A stretch of 64,000 bases of DNA, from contig CACJGD010000002.1 in the NCBI GenBank assembly GCA_902592935.1, positions 29,889 through 93,888 on the forward strand, read 5' to 3'. Numbering within the stretch: position 1 is the stretch's first letter; each line of letters opens with the position of its first letter. Shown here piece after piece: positions 8,962 to 17,863 of this stretch. The position numbers and the translations under genes are program-made. The notes beneath the pieces are model-generated. The model searched no databases and was not told the origin of the DNA. It was given only the letters and a program-made list of their open reading frames with translations. This stretch comes from an uncultured Pelagibacteraceae bacterium (GTDB lineage: Bacteria > Pseudomonadota > Alphaproteobacteria > Pelagibacterales > Pelagibacteraceae).

Positions 8962-10074
8962 ATGAATTATTGTAAAAAATGTGTAATGCCTGATACAAAA
9001 CCAGGTTTAAAATTTGATACGTCAGGAGTTTGTTTTGCATGCATAAATGCAGAGAAAAAAACTAAAATAAATTGGCAAAAAAGGAATAAGCTTCTTCATA
9101 AAATATGCAATGAAATAAGAGGCAAAAATAAAAATGGCTATGATTGTGTTGTACCAGTTAGTGGCGGAAAAGATAGTATGTATCAGACTTATATGATGAG
9201 TAAAATTTATAATTTAAAAGTACTTGCTGTCAGTGTTCCACAACATTGTCAAACTGAGGAAGGCATTGAAAATTTAAATTCACTGGTCACAAATTTAAAT
9301 GTAGATTTAATTAAGGTAACTATAAGACACAAAACCCATAAAAAATTAAGACTTATAGGCTTGAAAGAAATGGGAAACCCAAGTTATTCAGAGCATAAAT
9401 CAGTTTTTGCTGGTGTAACAAGAGTAGCTTTAAATTTTAAAGTTCCATTAGTAGTTTGGGGGGAAGATATAGGAGTTGAATTTGGAGGTAATGTTGATAA
9501 AAAATCTTCTAAAGAAGGTTTAGCAGATGACCTTATAAATAACGATTTGTTTGCTGATGTTTCTTTTTCGGAGTTTGTTAAAAATAGAATTCCTAAAAAT
9601 GAATTATATTTTTATAATCATCCAGATATAAAAGAATTTAAAAATCATAAAGTAAAAACTATATATCTAAGTCATTTTCATAATTGGGATGGTTACAAAA
9701 ATTTTAAACTCGCCATGAAATTTGGATTTACTGGAAGAAAAAAGGGTCCTTTATCAGGAAATATTTTAAACTATGACAATATAGATGAAAAATTATGTGA
9801 AATGCACATATGGATTAAGATGCTTAAGTATGGCTTTTGGAGACCAACAGACCAATCTTGTTACCATATATGGAATAGAAGAATGACTAGAGAGGAAGGA
9901 GTAGAAAATGTTTTGAAAAAACAATATGAATTTCCTTATGAGTATCTTAAAGATTTTTTAGACTACCACTCATTAAAAGAGGGAGAATTTATGGATGAAT
10001 TAGAGAATTGGAGAAATAAAGATATTTGGGTAAAAAAAAATAGAAAATGGAGATTAAAAAACGAAATTTCGTAA
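8962..10074 (+). CDS. wbpG: N-acetyl sugar amidotransferase, WbpG/PseA family, second copy
   Basis: The 370-residue product has the same layout as the preceding gene: cysteines C4, C7, C24 and C27, then a canonical PP-loop VSGGKDS. Length and motifs fit the standard N-acetyl sugar amidotransferase that, with HisH and HisF, forms acetamidino sugars. Similar N-termini (MNYC..C) indicate an old tandem duplication with strong divergence. The 3' end contains the ATG of a possible start for the next gene in another frame (base 10047). Confidence 0.85.
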   Translation: MNYCKKCVMPDTKPGLKFDTSGVCFACINAEKKTKINWQKRNKLLHKICNEIRGKNKNGYDCVVPVSGGKDSMYQTYMMSKIYNLKVLAVSVPQHCQTEEGIENLNSLVTNLNVDLIKVTIRHKTHKKLRLIGLKEMGNPSYSEHKSVFAGVTRVALNFKVPLVVWGEDIGVEFGGNVDKKSSKEGLADDLINNDLFADVSFSEFVKNRIPKNELYFYNHPDIKEFKNHKVKTIYLSHFHNWDGYKNFKLAMKFGFTGRKKGPLSGNILNYDNIDEKLCEMHIWIKMLKYGFWRPTDQSCYHIWNRRMTREEGVENVLKKQYEFPYEYLKDFLDYHSLKEGEFMDELENWRNKDIWVKKNRKWRLKNEIS

Positions 10075-10942
10075 GAAAATATTAATAACTGGTGGAACAG
10101 GGTTTGTAGGAAAAAATCTAATTAAAAAATTGGATTTAAATAAAAATTATAAAATCTTTGTAGTCTCAAGAAAAAAATTAAGATCAAAAAATAAAAATAT
10201 AGAGTATATACAGCATGATTTAACTAAAGGAGTTATTCATAAAATCAAAGAAATAGAGATAGATTTTATAATTCATCTTGCAGGAAAAACATATAGCGTA
10301 GATTCTTCTAATAGAGAGTATATTGAGAAAAATTTTATAACTACACTTAATTTACTCAAAAGTATTAACAAGAAAATTGAAAAACTGATATTTATTTCAT
10401 CGCAATATGTTTATGGAAATAATAACTCTACAAATTTACTTGAAAAAACTAGACTTGATGCAAAACACAGTTTTTATGGAAAAAGCAAAATAAATTGTGA
10501 AAAAATAATAAAAAAATATTCTAAAAAAATTGAAAAAATAATTATTTTAAGATCATGTGGATTTATTGAGGGGGGAGGTATAATTGACTATATACAAAAA
10601 CAAATTAAAGCTAATAAAGAAATATTGTTATACCGAAATGGAAAAGTTGTTAGAGATTATATTTCTGTGAATGATATTATTGATTTAATATTAATTATTC
10701 TAAAAAAAAAAATAATAAAGTCAATCACTACAATCAATGTAGGATCGAAAAATTTAATTAATACAAAGAAAATTGTATTAATAATATCGAAAATTTTGAA
10801 TAAAAAATTTAAGTTGATTTTATCTGATAAAAAAATTGGACTTCCAAATACTAAATTAAATATAAAATTGGCGAAAAAAATGTTTAATTACAACCCTAAA
10901 TCTTTTAATCATAATCTAAAAGTATATTTAAAAAAATTATAA
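10058..10942 (+). CDS. NAD-dependent epimerase/dehydratase with missing or frameshifted start
   Basis: An extended SDR protein. The ORF track begins at a TTG (10130) that would discard the nucleotide-binding motif, but the same frame is open from 10058 and encodes ILITGGTGFVGKNL just upstream, the complete Rossmann glycine motif. No ATG, GTG or TTG exists in that upstream stretch. An ATG at 10047 in another frame (MEIKKRNFVRK) would join perfectly if one A were added to the AAAA run near 10076-10079. The active site has YGKSK (YxxxK) and SSQYVYG. It lacks the TDE-type triad of 4,6-dehydratases, so epimerase or reductase is more likely than LegB. Substrate unknown. Confidence 0.75.
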   Translation, partial: KTKFRKKILITGGTGFVGKNLIKKLDLNKNYKIFVVSRKKLRSKNKNIEYIQHDLTKGVIHKIKEIEIDFIIHLAGKTYSVDSSNREYIEKNFITTLNLLKSINKKIEKLIFISSQYVYGNNNSTNLLEKTRLDAKHSFYGKSKINCEKIIKKYSKKIEKIIILRSCGFIEGGGIIDYIQKQIKANKEILLYRNGKVVRDYISVNDIIDLILIILKKKIIKSITTINVGSKNLINTKKIVLIISKILNKKFKLILSDKKIGLPNTKLNIKLAKKMFNYNPKSFNHNLKVYLKKL

Positions 10943-10943
10943 A

Positions 10944-12065
10944 ATGACAAAAAAAATTACAATGGCTGACCCTAGCTTTTCGCCACAAGATAAAAAAATA
11001 ATAATTAAAGAAACAAAAAAAATTTTAAAAAAATCTTTGAGTATGGGTCCAAATGTTTTTGAGTTTGAAAAAAAATTTAAAGCTAAATTTAAATCTAAAT
11101 ACGCAGTAGCTATGAACTCATGTACATCTACTTTAGAAGCCGCGTTGATGAGTATTAAAAATAAAAAAAAAGAAGTAATTTTATCGCCACAAACATTTAT
11201 TGCAAATGCAACTGCTGTATATAATAACAATTTAAAACCTGTTTTCTCTGAAATTTCAGAAAAAAATTTGTGTCTTGATTTAAAAGATTTAGAGGAAAAA
11301 ATAAATAAAAAAACAGCAGCTGTAATATTGGTTAACATGTTTGGTACAATCAGTGAAGATATTTTTAAAATAAAAAAATTATGTAAAAAAAAAAATATTT
11401 TGTTGGTTGAGGATTGTGCACATTCAATTGGTGCCAAGATTAAGAATAAATATTCTGGAACTATAGGTGATGTAGGATGTTTTTCTTTTTATCCAACAAA
11501 AATAATTACATCAGGCGAGGGAGGAATGTTAATTACAAATAATCAAAAGATTTATAATATAGCTCGTTCATATCAAAATAGAGGAAGAAATATAAAAAAA
11601 ATAGAAGAGGAATACATTTTTCCTGGAAGAAATGTAAGGATGCCAGAATTTTCAGCTTTAATAGGAAAAATACAATTAAAAAATTTAGAAAAATTTTTAA
11701 AGTTTAGACGGTTAAACGTGAATTTTTACACAACTTATCTTAAATCCAATGATAACATAAAAATCTTAAAACCAAAAAAATTAACAGAGTCCTCATTCTG
11801 GAAATTACCTATTATATTAAAAAATAAAAAAATAAGAGATGCTTTATTAAAATATTTAATTTCTCAAAATATTTTTGCAGATAAATCTTATTATCCATTA
11901 TTACATCTTCAGCCAGCCTTAAAAATGAGAAATAAAAATAATAATAATCTTAAAAATAGTGAAAAAATATCAGATAAACATTTATTGCTTCCTTGTCATC
12001 AAAGTTTAAGAAAGCGAGATATAAAAACTATTTGCGATAAAATTAACAAATTTTTTAAGACATGA
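10944..12065 (+). CDS. DegT/DnrJ/EryC1-family PLP aminotransferase (LegC-like)
   Basis: The 373-residue sequence has the family landmarks: N-terminal substrate region, MNSCTSTLEAAL, VEDCAHSIGA and the Schiff-base lysine K186 in FYPTKIITSGEGG. Such enzymes transfer an amino group from glutamate to a keto-sugar nucleotide. In a nonulosonic acid cluster the expected role is 4-amination of the 4-keto, 6-deoxy sugar (LegC), giving the 7-amino group of legionaminic acid; this is inference. Lies 1 bp after the SDR gene and overlaps the next gene by 4 bp. Confidence 0.85.
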   Translation: MTKKITMADPSFSPQDKKIIIKETKKILKKSLSMGPNVFEFEKKFKAKFKSKYAVAMNSCTSTLEAALMSIKNKKKEVILSPQTFIANATAVYNNNLKPVFSEISEKNLCLDLKDLEEKINKKTAAVILVNMFGTISEDIFKIKKLCKKKNILLVEDCAHSIGAKIKNKYSGTIGDVGCFSFYPTKIITSGEGGMLITNNQKIYNIARSYQNRGRNIKKIEEEYIFPGRNVRMPEFSALIGKIQLKNLEKFLKFRRLNVNFYTTYLKSNDNIKILKPKKLTESSFWKLPIILKNKKIRDALLKYLISQNIFADKSYYPLLHLQPALKMRNKNNNNLKNSEKISDKHLLLPCHQSLRKRDIKTICDKINKFFKT

Positions 12066-12733
12066 TTGTTTCAATACATCAACCCCAATATTTACCTTGG
12101 GATAACTTTTTTAGAAAAATAAAAAAATCTGATTATTTTATTTATTTAGATAATGTTGAGTTTCAAAAAAATGGGCTACAAAATAGGAATCAAATCAAGA
12201 CTGCATCGGGCTCTACTTGGCTTACAGTTCCAGTAAAGCATAATTTAGGTCAAAAAATATGTGATGTTGAAATAGATAATTCAAAAAATTGGAGACGTAA
12301 GCACTGGAAAACAATATGTGAAAATTATAGCAAAAGTTCATATTTTAACGAGTTTTTCTTAGTATTTGAAAATATTTTTAAATCGAGTTGGATTAATTTA
12401 TCTGAATTAAATATTAAATTAATTTCAGAAATTTTAAGCATATTAAATATTAAAACTAAAATGTTAAAAGCCAGTTCATTAAATGTTGACGGTAATTCCT
12501 CAGAATTACTAATTAATTTATGCAAAGAAGTTGATTGTAAAATATATTTATCAGGAGAAGGGGGAAAAAATTATCTAGAACTTGATAAATTCGAAACGGC
12601 AGGCATTAAAGTAATTTTTGAGAAAAATACTGAGCAAAAACCTTATAAACAAAATCATGCTAATCTAGGATTTGTTCAAAATCTTTCTGTCATCGATAAC
12701 ATTTTCAACAATGGTAACAAGGTATTGGATTAA
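12062..12733 (+). CDS. WbqC-like family protein
   Basis: The 223-residue protein begins SIHQPQYLPWDNFFRK, the hallmark of the WbqC-like family found widely in O-antigen and glycan-modification clusters. The family's reaction is not well established; some members have been proposed to attach or activate amino groups on sugars. ATG overlaps the aminotransferase stop (ATGA), implying translational coupling, so its task probably concerns the amino sugar made by the neighbours. No signal peptide or membrane segment is visible. Confidence 0.8.
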   Translation: MIVSIHQPQYLPWDNFFRKIKKSDYFIYLDNVEFQKNGLQNRNQIKTASGSTWLTVPVKHNLGQKICDVEIDNSKNWRRKHWKTICENYSKSSYFNEFFLVFENIFKSSWINLSELNIKLISEILSILNIKTKMLKASSLNVDGNSSELLINLCKEVDCKIYLSGEGGKNYLELDKFETAGIKVIFEKNTEQKPYKQNHANLGFVQNLSVIDNIFNNGNKVLD

Positions 12734-13893
12734 TGACTAAAAAGAGAAAAATTTTAGCTATCACAGGTATAAGATCAGATTATGATCTAATGTCAAATTT
12801 ATTTATTAAATTGAGTAATGATCTAAATATTGATTTTGGATTAATTGTTACAGGAGCTCATTTAGAAAAAAAATACGGTTACTCTTATAAAGAAATTAAA
12901 AAAGACAAAATTAAAATTATTGGAAAAGTAAAAAGCTATATTGATGGAAATGGACTCTCACCAAGAGTGTTAAGCTTGTTTAAACAAGGATCTAAAATGG
13001 TAAATATTGTTAAAAAATTTAATCCAGATATTGTTTTAACAATGGGTGATAGAGAAGAGTCAATTGTTATTTCATTGATTGCGACTTATCTCAATATACC
13101 AATAGCTCATATAAGTGGTGGCGATAAAGTAGTAGGAAATATTGATGATCATATAAGGCATGCTGTATCTAAATTAGCTCATATTCACTTTCCAACAAGT
13201 TTAGACAGTAAAATGAGACTTATTATGATGGGCGAAAATAAAAAAAATATATTTAATTTTGGAAACCCAGGCTTAGATAGACTGAGAAATGAAAAAAAAA
13301 TTACATTAAGTGATCTTAGTAAAAAAATACAATTTAATATAAATAAAAATGAAAAATATTTTGTATGCATACAACATTCATTGTCTTCTGAATTTAAAAA
13401 ATCTTATGATCAAATGTATTTAACACTAAATTGTTTGAAAAAAATGAAAATCAAAACAATTATAATTTATCCCAATAGTGATGCCGGCAGTTCAGGTGTA
13501 ATTTCTGCGATTAGTCGTTTTAAAAATGTAAAGTATTTCTGTATTAAAAAAAATTTACCAAGGAATATTTTTGTAAATTTGCTTAGAAATGCCAGGTGTT
13601 TAATTGGAAATTCAAGTGCGGGTATCTTAGAAACGCCATTTTTAGGTTTGCCATCAATTAATGTTGGAAATAGACAATTAAAAAGAAACCATGCTAATAA
13701 TACCATTTTTATTCCAAGTGAAAAAAAAATATTAATTAAAACTATAAGCATGATAAATAATGACAAGTATTATAAAAAAATTGCTAAAAAAAGTAATATT
13801 TTTGGTTTAGGAAATTCGTCCAATAAAATTATTAAAGTTTTAAAATCTATAAAAATAAATAAAAAGTTGTTTAATAAAGAAATAATATATTAA
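12733..13893 (+). CDS. neuC: UDP/GDP-N-acetylglucosamine 2-epimerase, hydrolysing (NeuC/LegG)
   Basis: The 386-residue protein has the GT-B-like epimerase fold with TGIRSDYDLM at the N-terminus, TGAHLEKKYGYS, MGDREES, IAHISGGD and GNSSAGILE. Hydrolysing members invert C2 and release the nucleotide, yielding ManNAc or 2,4-diacetamido-2,4,6-trideoxymannose for NeuB/LegI. Its presence argues for a sialic or legionaminic-type product. Starts on the last base of the preceding stop (TAATG). Confidence 0.88.
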   Translation: MTKKRKILAITGIRSDYDLMSNLFIKLSNDLNIDFGLIVTGAHLEKKYGYSYKEIKKDKIKIIGKVKSYIDGNGLSPRVLSLFKQGSKMVNIVKKFNPDIVLTMGDREESIVISLIATYLNIPIAHISGGDKVVGNIDDHIRHAVSKLAHIHFPTSLDSKMRLIMMGENKKNIFNFGNPGLDRLRNEKKITLSDLSKKIQFNINKNEKYFVCIQHSLSSEFKKSYDQMYLTLNCLKKMKIKTIIIYPNSDAGSSGVISAISRFKNVKYFCIKKNLPRNIFVNLLRNARCLIGNSSAGILETPFLGLPSINVGNRQLKRNHANNTIFIPSEKKILIKTISMINNDKYYKKIAKKSNIFGLGNSSNKIIKVLKSIKINKKLFNKEIIY

Positions 13894-13895
13894 TA

Positions 13896-14570
13896 ATGAT
13901 TAAATCAAATGTACTAGTTATAGCACCTCATCCAGATGATGAGACACTTGGATGTGGTGGTACAATATTAAAACATGTCGGAAAAAAAGATAAAGTTCAT
14001 TGGTTGATTATGACTAATTTTGAATTATTAAAAAATATTAAAAAAAAATTGATTATTAAAAAAAACAAAGAAATTTTACAGGTTAAAAAAAGTTATAATT
14101 TTAAGAGTTTGACACGTTTGAACTTTGAACCAGCTAAATTAGATTTAATTCCTAAAAAAAATATAATTGAAGAGATTCAAAAAGTAGTTAATAAGTTAAA
14201 ACCAAATATATTATATATACCTTATGGTGGTGATGCTCATTCAGATCATAAGATAACTTTTGAAGCATCATGTGCAATCTCTAAATCATTCAGAAATAAG
14301 TCAATTAAAAAAGTTATAGTTTATGAAACACCATCCGAAACGGACTTTAATTTAAATCCAAAAGTTAAAAATTTTAAACCCAATCTTTGGGTAGATATAA
14401 CTAAGCACATAAGCAAAAAGCTAAATATTTTAAGAAAATATAAATCTGAGATTGGAAAACATCCTTTTCCAAGAAGTTTGGAAAATATCAAGTCTTATGC
14501 AAAAATTAGAGGTTCAGTGAGCGGTCATAAATTTGCAGAGTCATTTCAGATAATTAAGGAAATTTTATAA
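13896..14570 (+). CDS. PIG-L/LmbE-family N-deacetylase
   Basis: The 224-residue protein shows the zinc-binding PIG-L motifs APHPDDETLGCGGT near the N-terminus and HSDHKIT in the middle. These enzymes remove N-acetyl groups from sugars. In nonulosonic acid clusters such deacetylases often accompany neuABC genes and may free an amine for another acyl or amidino substituent; this is inference. Located 2 bp after neuC and overlapping the next start by 1 bp. Confidence 0.85.
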   Translation: MIKSNVLVIAPHPDDETLGCGGTILKHVGKKDKVHWLIMTNFELLKNIKKKLIIKKNKEILQVKKSYNFKSLTRLNFEPAKLDLIPKKNIIEEIQKVVNKLKPNILYIPYGGDAHSDHKITFEASCAISKSFRNKSIKKVIVYETPSETDFNLNPKVKNFKPNLWVDITKHISKKLNILRKYKSEIGKHPFPRSLENIKSYAKIRGSVSGHKFAESFQIIKEIL

Positions 14571-15616
14571 TGGATGATCAAATTTGGAAAAAGGCAATTC
14601 TTTCAGTTAATAGTAGAGTCAAAGATGTTATTAGATCTTTGGAATTAAGTGGCACAAAGATATCTTTAATAGTAAATCCAAAAGACAAATTTATAGGAAC
14701 AATTACTGATGGAGATATTAGAAGATTTATAATTAAAAAGACAAACATTAACGAACCAATAAAAAGTCTTGTTAAAAAAAAATGTCTGACAATTCCTAAT
14801 GGCCTCAATAAAAATCAAATTTTAAAACTAATGGAAAAACACAAAGTGAATCAAATTCCAATTGTTGATAAATATAAAAATATTCATGGATTGGTTACGC
14901 TTGAGGAAATACTTTCAATTGAGAGAAAAAAAAATATTTTTTTTATTATGGCTGGAGGAAAAGGACTGAGACTTGGAGACCTTACGAAAGACACACCTAA
15001 GCCAATGCTTAAAGTTGGTAATAAACCAATGATAGAAAGAGTTATATCAAACGCAAAAAAAAATGGATTCAGTAATTTTTTATTAAGTGTGAATTACAAA
15101 AAAAATAAAATTATAAACTATTTTAAAAATGGATCAAAATTCGATATCAAAATAAATTATATTAAAGAGGATAATAATAAACCCTTAGGAACAGCTGGAT
15201 CTCTCGCTTATTTGCCCAAAACAGAATTTCCGGTCATAGTTTCAAATGCAGATGTAATAAGTGATATTGATTATGATGATTTGCTAAATTTTCATTATGA
15301 AAATAAGTCTGATTTTACAGTTGTTACTGCATCTAATGAAATAGAAACACTTTTTGGTCAAGTAGAATTAAAAAAAAATAAAATTGTAGGTATTAAAGAA
15401 AAGCCTATTATTAAAATTCAGGTTGCCGCAGGTATTTACGTTATTAATTCAAATTTAACAAAATATGTTAAAAGGGGCGTTTATTTAAATATGAATGAGT
15501 TGATCTTAAAATTACTTAGAAAAAACAAAAAAATTTTTTCTTATTCTATTAACGGAAGCTGGTCTGATTTAGGTAGTAAAGAGGATTTTATAAGTATTCA
15601 AAATAAATATAATTAA
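14570..15616 (+). CDS. ptmE: CBS-domain sugar-1-phosphate nucleotidyltransferase (PtmE-like)
   Basis: Residues about 10-115 form a pair of CBS motifs (LIVNPKDKFIGTITDGDIRR, NQIPIVDKYKNIHGLVT) and residues about 120-348 a nucleotidyltransferase domain (MAGGKGLRLGDLT, TPKPMLKVGNKP, VSNADV). This architecture matches Campylobacter PtmE, which makes the GDP-linked glucosamine precursor for legionaminic acid. The presence of PtmE-, NeuC-, NeuB- and NeuA-like genes together suggests the GDP-sugar route. CBS domains may give allosteric control. Nucleotide specificity is not visible from sequence. Confidence 0.82.
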   Translation: MDDQIWKKAILSVNSRVKDVIRSLELSGTKISLIVNPKDKFIGTITDGDIRRFIIKKTNINEPIKSLVKKKCLTIPNGLNKNQILKLMEKHKVNQIPIVDKYKNIHGLVTLEEILSIERKKNIFFIMAGGKGLRLGDLTKDTPKPMLKVGNKPMIERVISNAKKNGFSNFLLSVNYKKNKIINYFKNGSKFDIKINYIKEDNNKPLGTAGSLAYLPKTEFPVIVSNADVISDIDYDDLLNFHYENKSDFTVVTASNEIETLFGQVELKKNKIVGIKEKPIIKIQVAAGIYVINSNLTKYVKRGVYLNMNELILKLLRKNKKIFSYSINGSWSDLGSKEDFISIQNKYN

Positions 15617-16318
15617 GTGAAAATTAAATATTGCATCATTTGTGCTAGAGCAGGATCAAAAGGACTCAAAAATAAAAATATACTAAAATTGTCCAATAAG
15701 TTATTGTTAGAACATACATTAGATCAGGCGCTTAAATCCAAAATATTTGATAGAGTTATAATTACTACAAACATTATTAAAGTATTAAGGAAATTTAAAA
15801 ATTCAAAAAATATTTACTTGGTAAAAAGAAAAAAAAATCTTAGTAGTGATAAATCTGAAAAAATTCTTTCAATTAGAGATGCAGTTTTAAAAATCGAAAA
15901 ATTATATAATGAAAAAAGTTCATTCGTTTTTGATCTAGATGTTACTTCTCCTTTAAGAAATGTAGTGGATATTAAAAAAGCTTTTAATATTTTTAAAAAT
16001 AATAAATTAGATAATTTATTTTCGGTCAACAAATCCAGAAAAAATCCGTATTTTAATATGATTGAAATATCAAAAAATAAAGTAGTTAAAAAAATTAAAA
16101 ACATAAATTCAAAAACTGTTGTTAGAAGACAGGATGCACCTAAAGTTTATGATATGAATGCATCTATATATATTTGGAAAAGAAATATTTTATTTAAAAA
16201 AAATTATTTATTTAGAAAAAAATCTGGTATTTATTTAATGCCTTATAAAAGATCTATTGATATAGATAGTAAAGATGATTTAAATTTAGTTAAATATTTT
16301 AAAAAAATTAATGATTAA
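15617..16318 (+). CDS. neuA: CMP-nonulosonic acid synthetase (NeuA/LegF-like)
   Basis: The 233-residue product begins IICARAGSKGLKNKN, a variant of the ARGGSKGIPxKN nucleotide-binding motif of cytidylyltransferases, followed by VRRQDAPKVYDMNASIYIW typical of CMP-sugar synthetases. It would activate the nonulosonic acid with CTP for glycosyl transfer. GTG start one base after the preceding stop; overlaps the next gene by 8 bp. Confidence 0.85.
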   Translation: MKIKYCIICARAGSKGLKNKNILKLSNKLLLEHTLDQALKSKIFDRVIITTNIIKVLRKFKNSKNIYLVKRKKNLSSDKSEKILSIRDAVLKIEKLYNEKSSFVFDLDVTSPLRNVVDIKKAFNIFKNNKLDNLFSVNKSRKNPYFNMIEISKNKVVKKIKNINSKTVVRRQDAPKVYDMNASIYIWKRNILFKKNYLFRKKSGIYLMPYKRSIDIDSKDDLNLVKYFKKIND

Positions 16319-17081
16319 TTTTAAAAATAAAATAGTGTTTATTGTTGGTGGAAGCGGTCTCGTTGGTAAAAAAATTATATCTAAATTAAATAAGCTTGGT
16401 TGTAAAAAAATACATAATTTTGATTTAAAAACACATAAATTTAATAACTCAAATCGAGTTATGAATCATAAAATAGATATTACAAATATTGAGAATTTTA
16501 ATTCTTTTTTAAAAAAAAAAGTAAATAAAAAACAGTTATGTCCAGATATATTTATTAATTGCAGCTACCCTCATTCAAAAGATTGGATTAGAAATAATTT
16601 TAAATCTGTAGACCATGAAGATTATGAAAAAAACATTAATCTTCATCTAAATTCTTATATTTGGACAACAAAATTAATAATTGAAAAAATGAAAATTTTT
16701 AAAAAAAAAGGATCAGTTTTATTATTTAGCTCCATATACGGTGTTGTAGCTCAAAATAATAATCTATATAAAAACAACAAGCTTAATGAGAATTTTTCAT
16801 ATCCAATAATCAAAAATGGAATTAATGGAGGTGTTAAGCAATTTGCTGCATATTATGGAAAATTTAACATTAGAGTAAATGCGATATGCCCTGGTGGGAT
16901 AATAAATAATAATTTAAAAAAAAATATAAAATTTATAAATAATTACTCAAAAATTTGTCCGATGGGACGCTTAGCAACGCCTGAAGAAGTAGCAAATACA
17001 GCAATATTTTTAGTTTCAGATTTAGCATCCTATACAACAGGAACGCTGGCAATGGTTGATGGGGGATGGTCTATAATTTAA
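16311..17081 (+). CDS. Short-chain dehydrogenase, PtmA-like
   Basis: A classical SDR of 256 residues: glycine motif VGGSGLVGK, SSIYG, catalytic YxxxK in YPIIK, NAICPGG and a C-terminal GTLAMVDGGW. PtmA-like SDRs are regular members of legionaminic acid gene sets near PtmE; whether they act in precursor supply or later modification is uncertain. This is the last gene of the + operon; its stop shares the TTAA with the stop of the convergent glycosyltransferase. Confidence 0.78.
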   Translation: MINFKNKIVFIVGGSGLVGKKIISKLNKLGCKKIHNFDLKTHKFNNSNRVMNHKIDITNIENFNSFLKKKVNKKQLCPDIFINCSYPHSKDWIRNNFKSVDHEDYEKNINLHLNSYIWTTKLIIEKMKIFKKKGSVLLFSSIYGVVAQNNNLYKNNKLNENFSYPIIKNGINGGVKQFAAYYGKFNIRVNAICPGGIINNNLKKNIKFINNYSKICPMGRLATPEEVANTAIFLVSDLASYTTGTLAMVDGGWSII

Positions 17082-17863
17082 TAATTTACTTTAAGCCACT
17101 GAGAAGAAAAAAGAATTCTTAATAATTTAAGAATAAAAACATGAAAAGGTACTTTGCTTCTATATCTAAAACATATTTTAATAAGAGATAAAATTTTTTT
17201 GAAATAATATCTATTAGTAATATTATCTTTTCTGTCTATGTAGCTTCCTAAGGATAATGGTATAATTTGTAATTTGATTTTTTTAGAAATCTTCAACCAT
17301 AGATCATAATCTTGCGCATTTGGTAAAGAGATGTCAAATTTTAACTTTCCTTTAAATGATTTTTTTTTACAAGTAACAGCTGATGTTGAAAAAAAATTTT
17401 TTTTATATAGTTGTAAAAACAAATCTTTTTTATAATTTATTTTTTGTCCATGCTTTAATTTCTTTTTATTATTTTTTTTAATAAAAGTTTCCCAATGAAT
17501 AAAAAAATTTTTTTTGGGGGAACTTCTTATATATTTTTTTAAAATATATATTTTATTTTTATTCCAAGTGTCATCAGAGTCTAAAAAACATATATATTCA
17601 GAACTTACTTGATTTAAAGCTTTATTACGTGCGCTTCCAGGACCTTTGTGCTGAGATTTAATTAGTTTAAATCTAACTTTTTTTTTTTTAAAAATATTTG
17701 AATATATATTAAGAATTTTTAATGTATTATCATTAGAACCATCATCACAAAATATAACTTCATTTGGTAATTTTTTTTGCTTTAGCAGCATTTCTAGTGT
17801 TCGTTTTATATATCTTTCGGAATTATATGTGGGACAAACCACAGAAATACTAATTTTTCCCAT
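17078..17863 (-). CDS. Glycosyltransferase family 2
   Basis: The 261-residue GT-A protein has VVCPTYNSERYIKRTL at the N-terminus, CDDGSNDNT, and CFLDSDDTW with the metal-binding DxD-type acidic pair. It would transfer one sugar to a growing glycan on a lipid carrier at the cytoplasmic face. Donor and acceptor cannot be predicted. Start lies 14 bp inside the asnB gene, so the two are probably cotranscribed. Confidence 0.85.
   Translation of the reverse strand: MGKISISVVCPTYNSERYIKRTLEMLLKQKKLPNEVIFCDDGSNDNTLKILNIYSNIFKKKKVRFKLIKSQHKGPGSARNKALNQVSSEYICFLDSDDTWNKNKIYILKKYIRSSPKKNFFIHWETFIKKNNKKKLKHGQKINYKKDLFLQLYKKNFFSTSAVTCKKKSFKGKLKFDISLPNAQDYDLWLKISKKIKLQIIPLSLGSYIDRKDNITNRYYFKKILSLIKICFRYRSKVPFHVFILKLLRILFSSQWLKVNY

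Noticed and set aside
10937-11437. 166-residue antisense ORF
   Set aside because: Shadow of the DegT aminotransferase, which has all family motifs.
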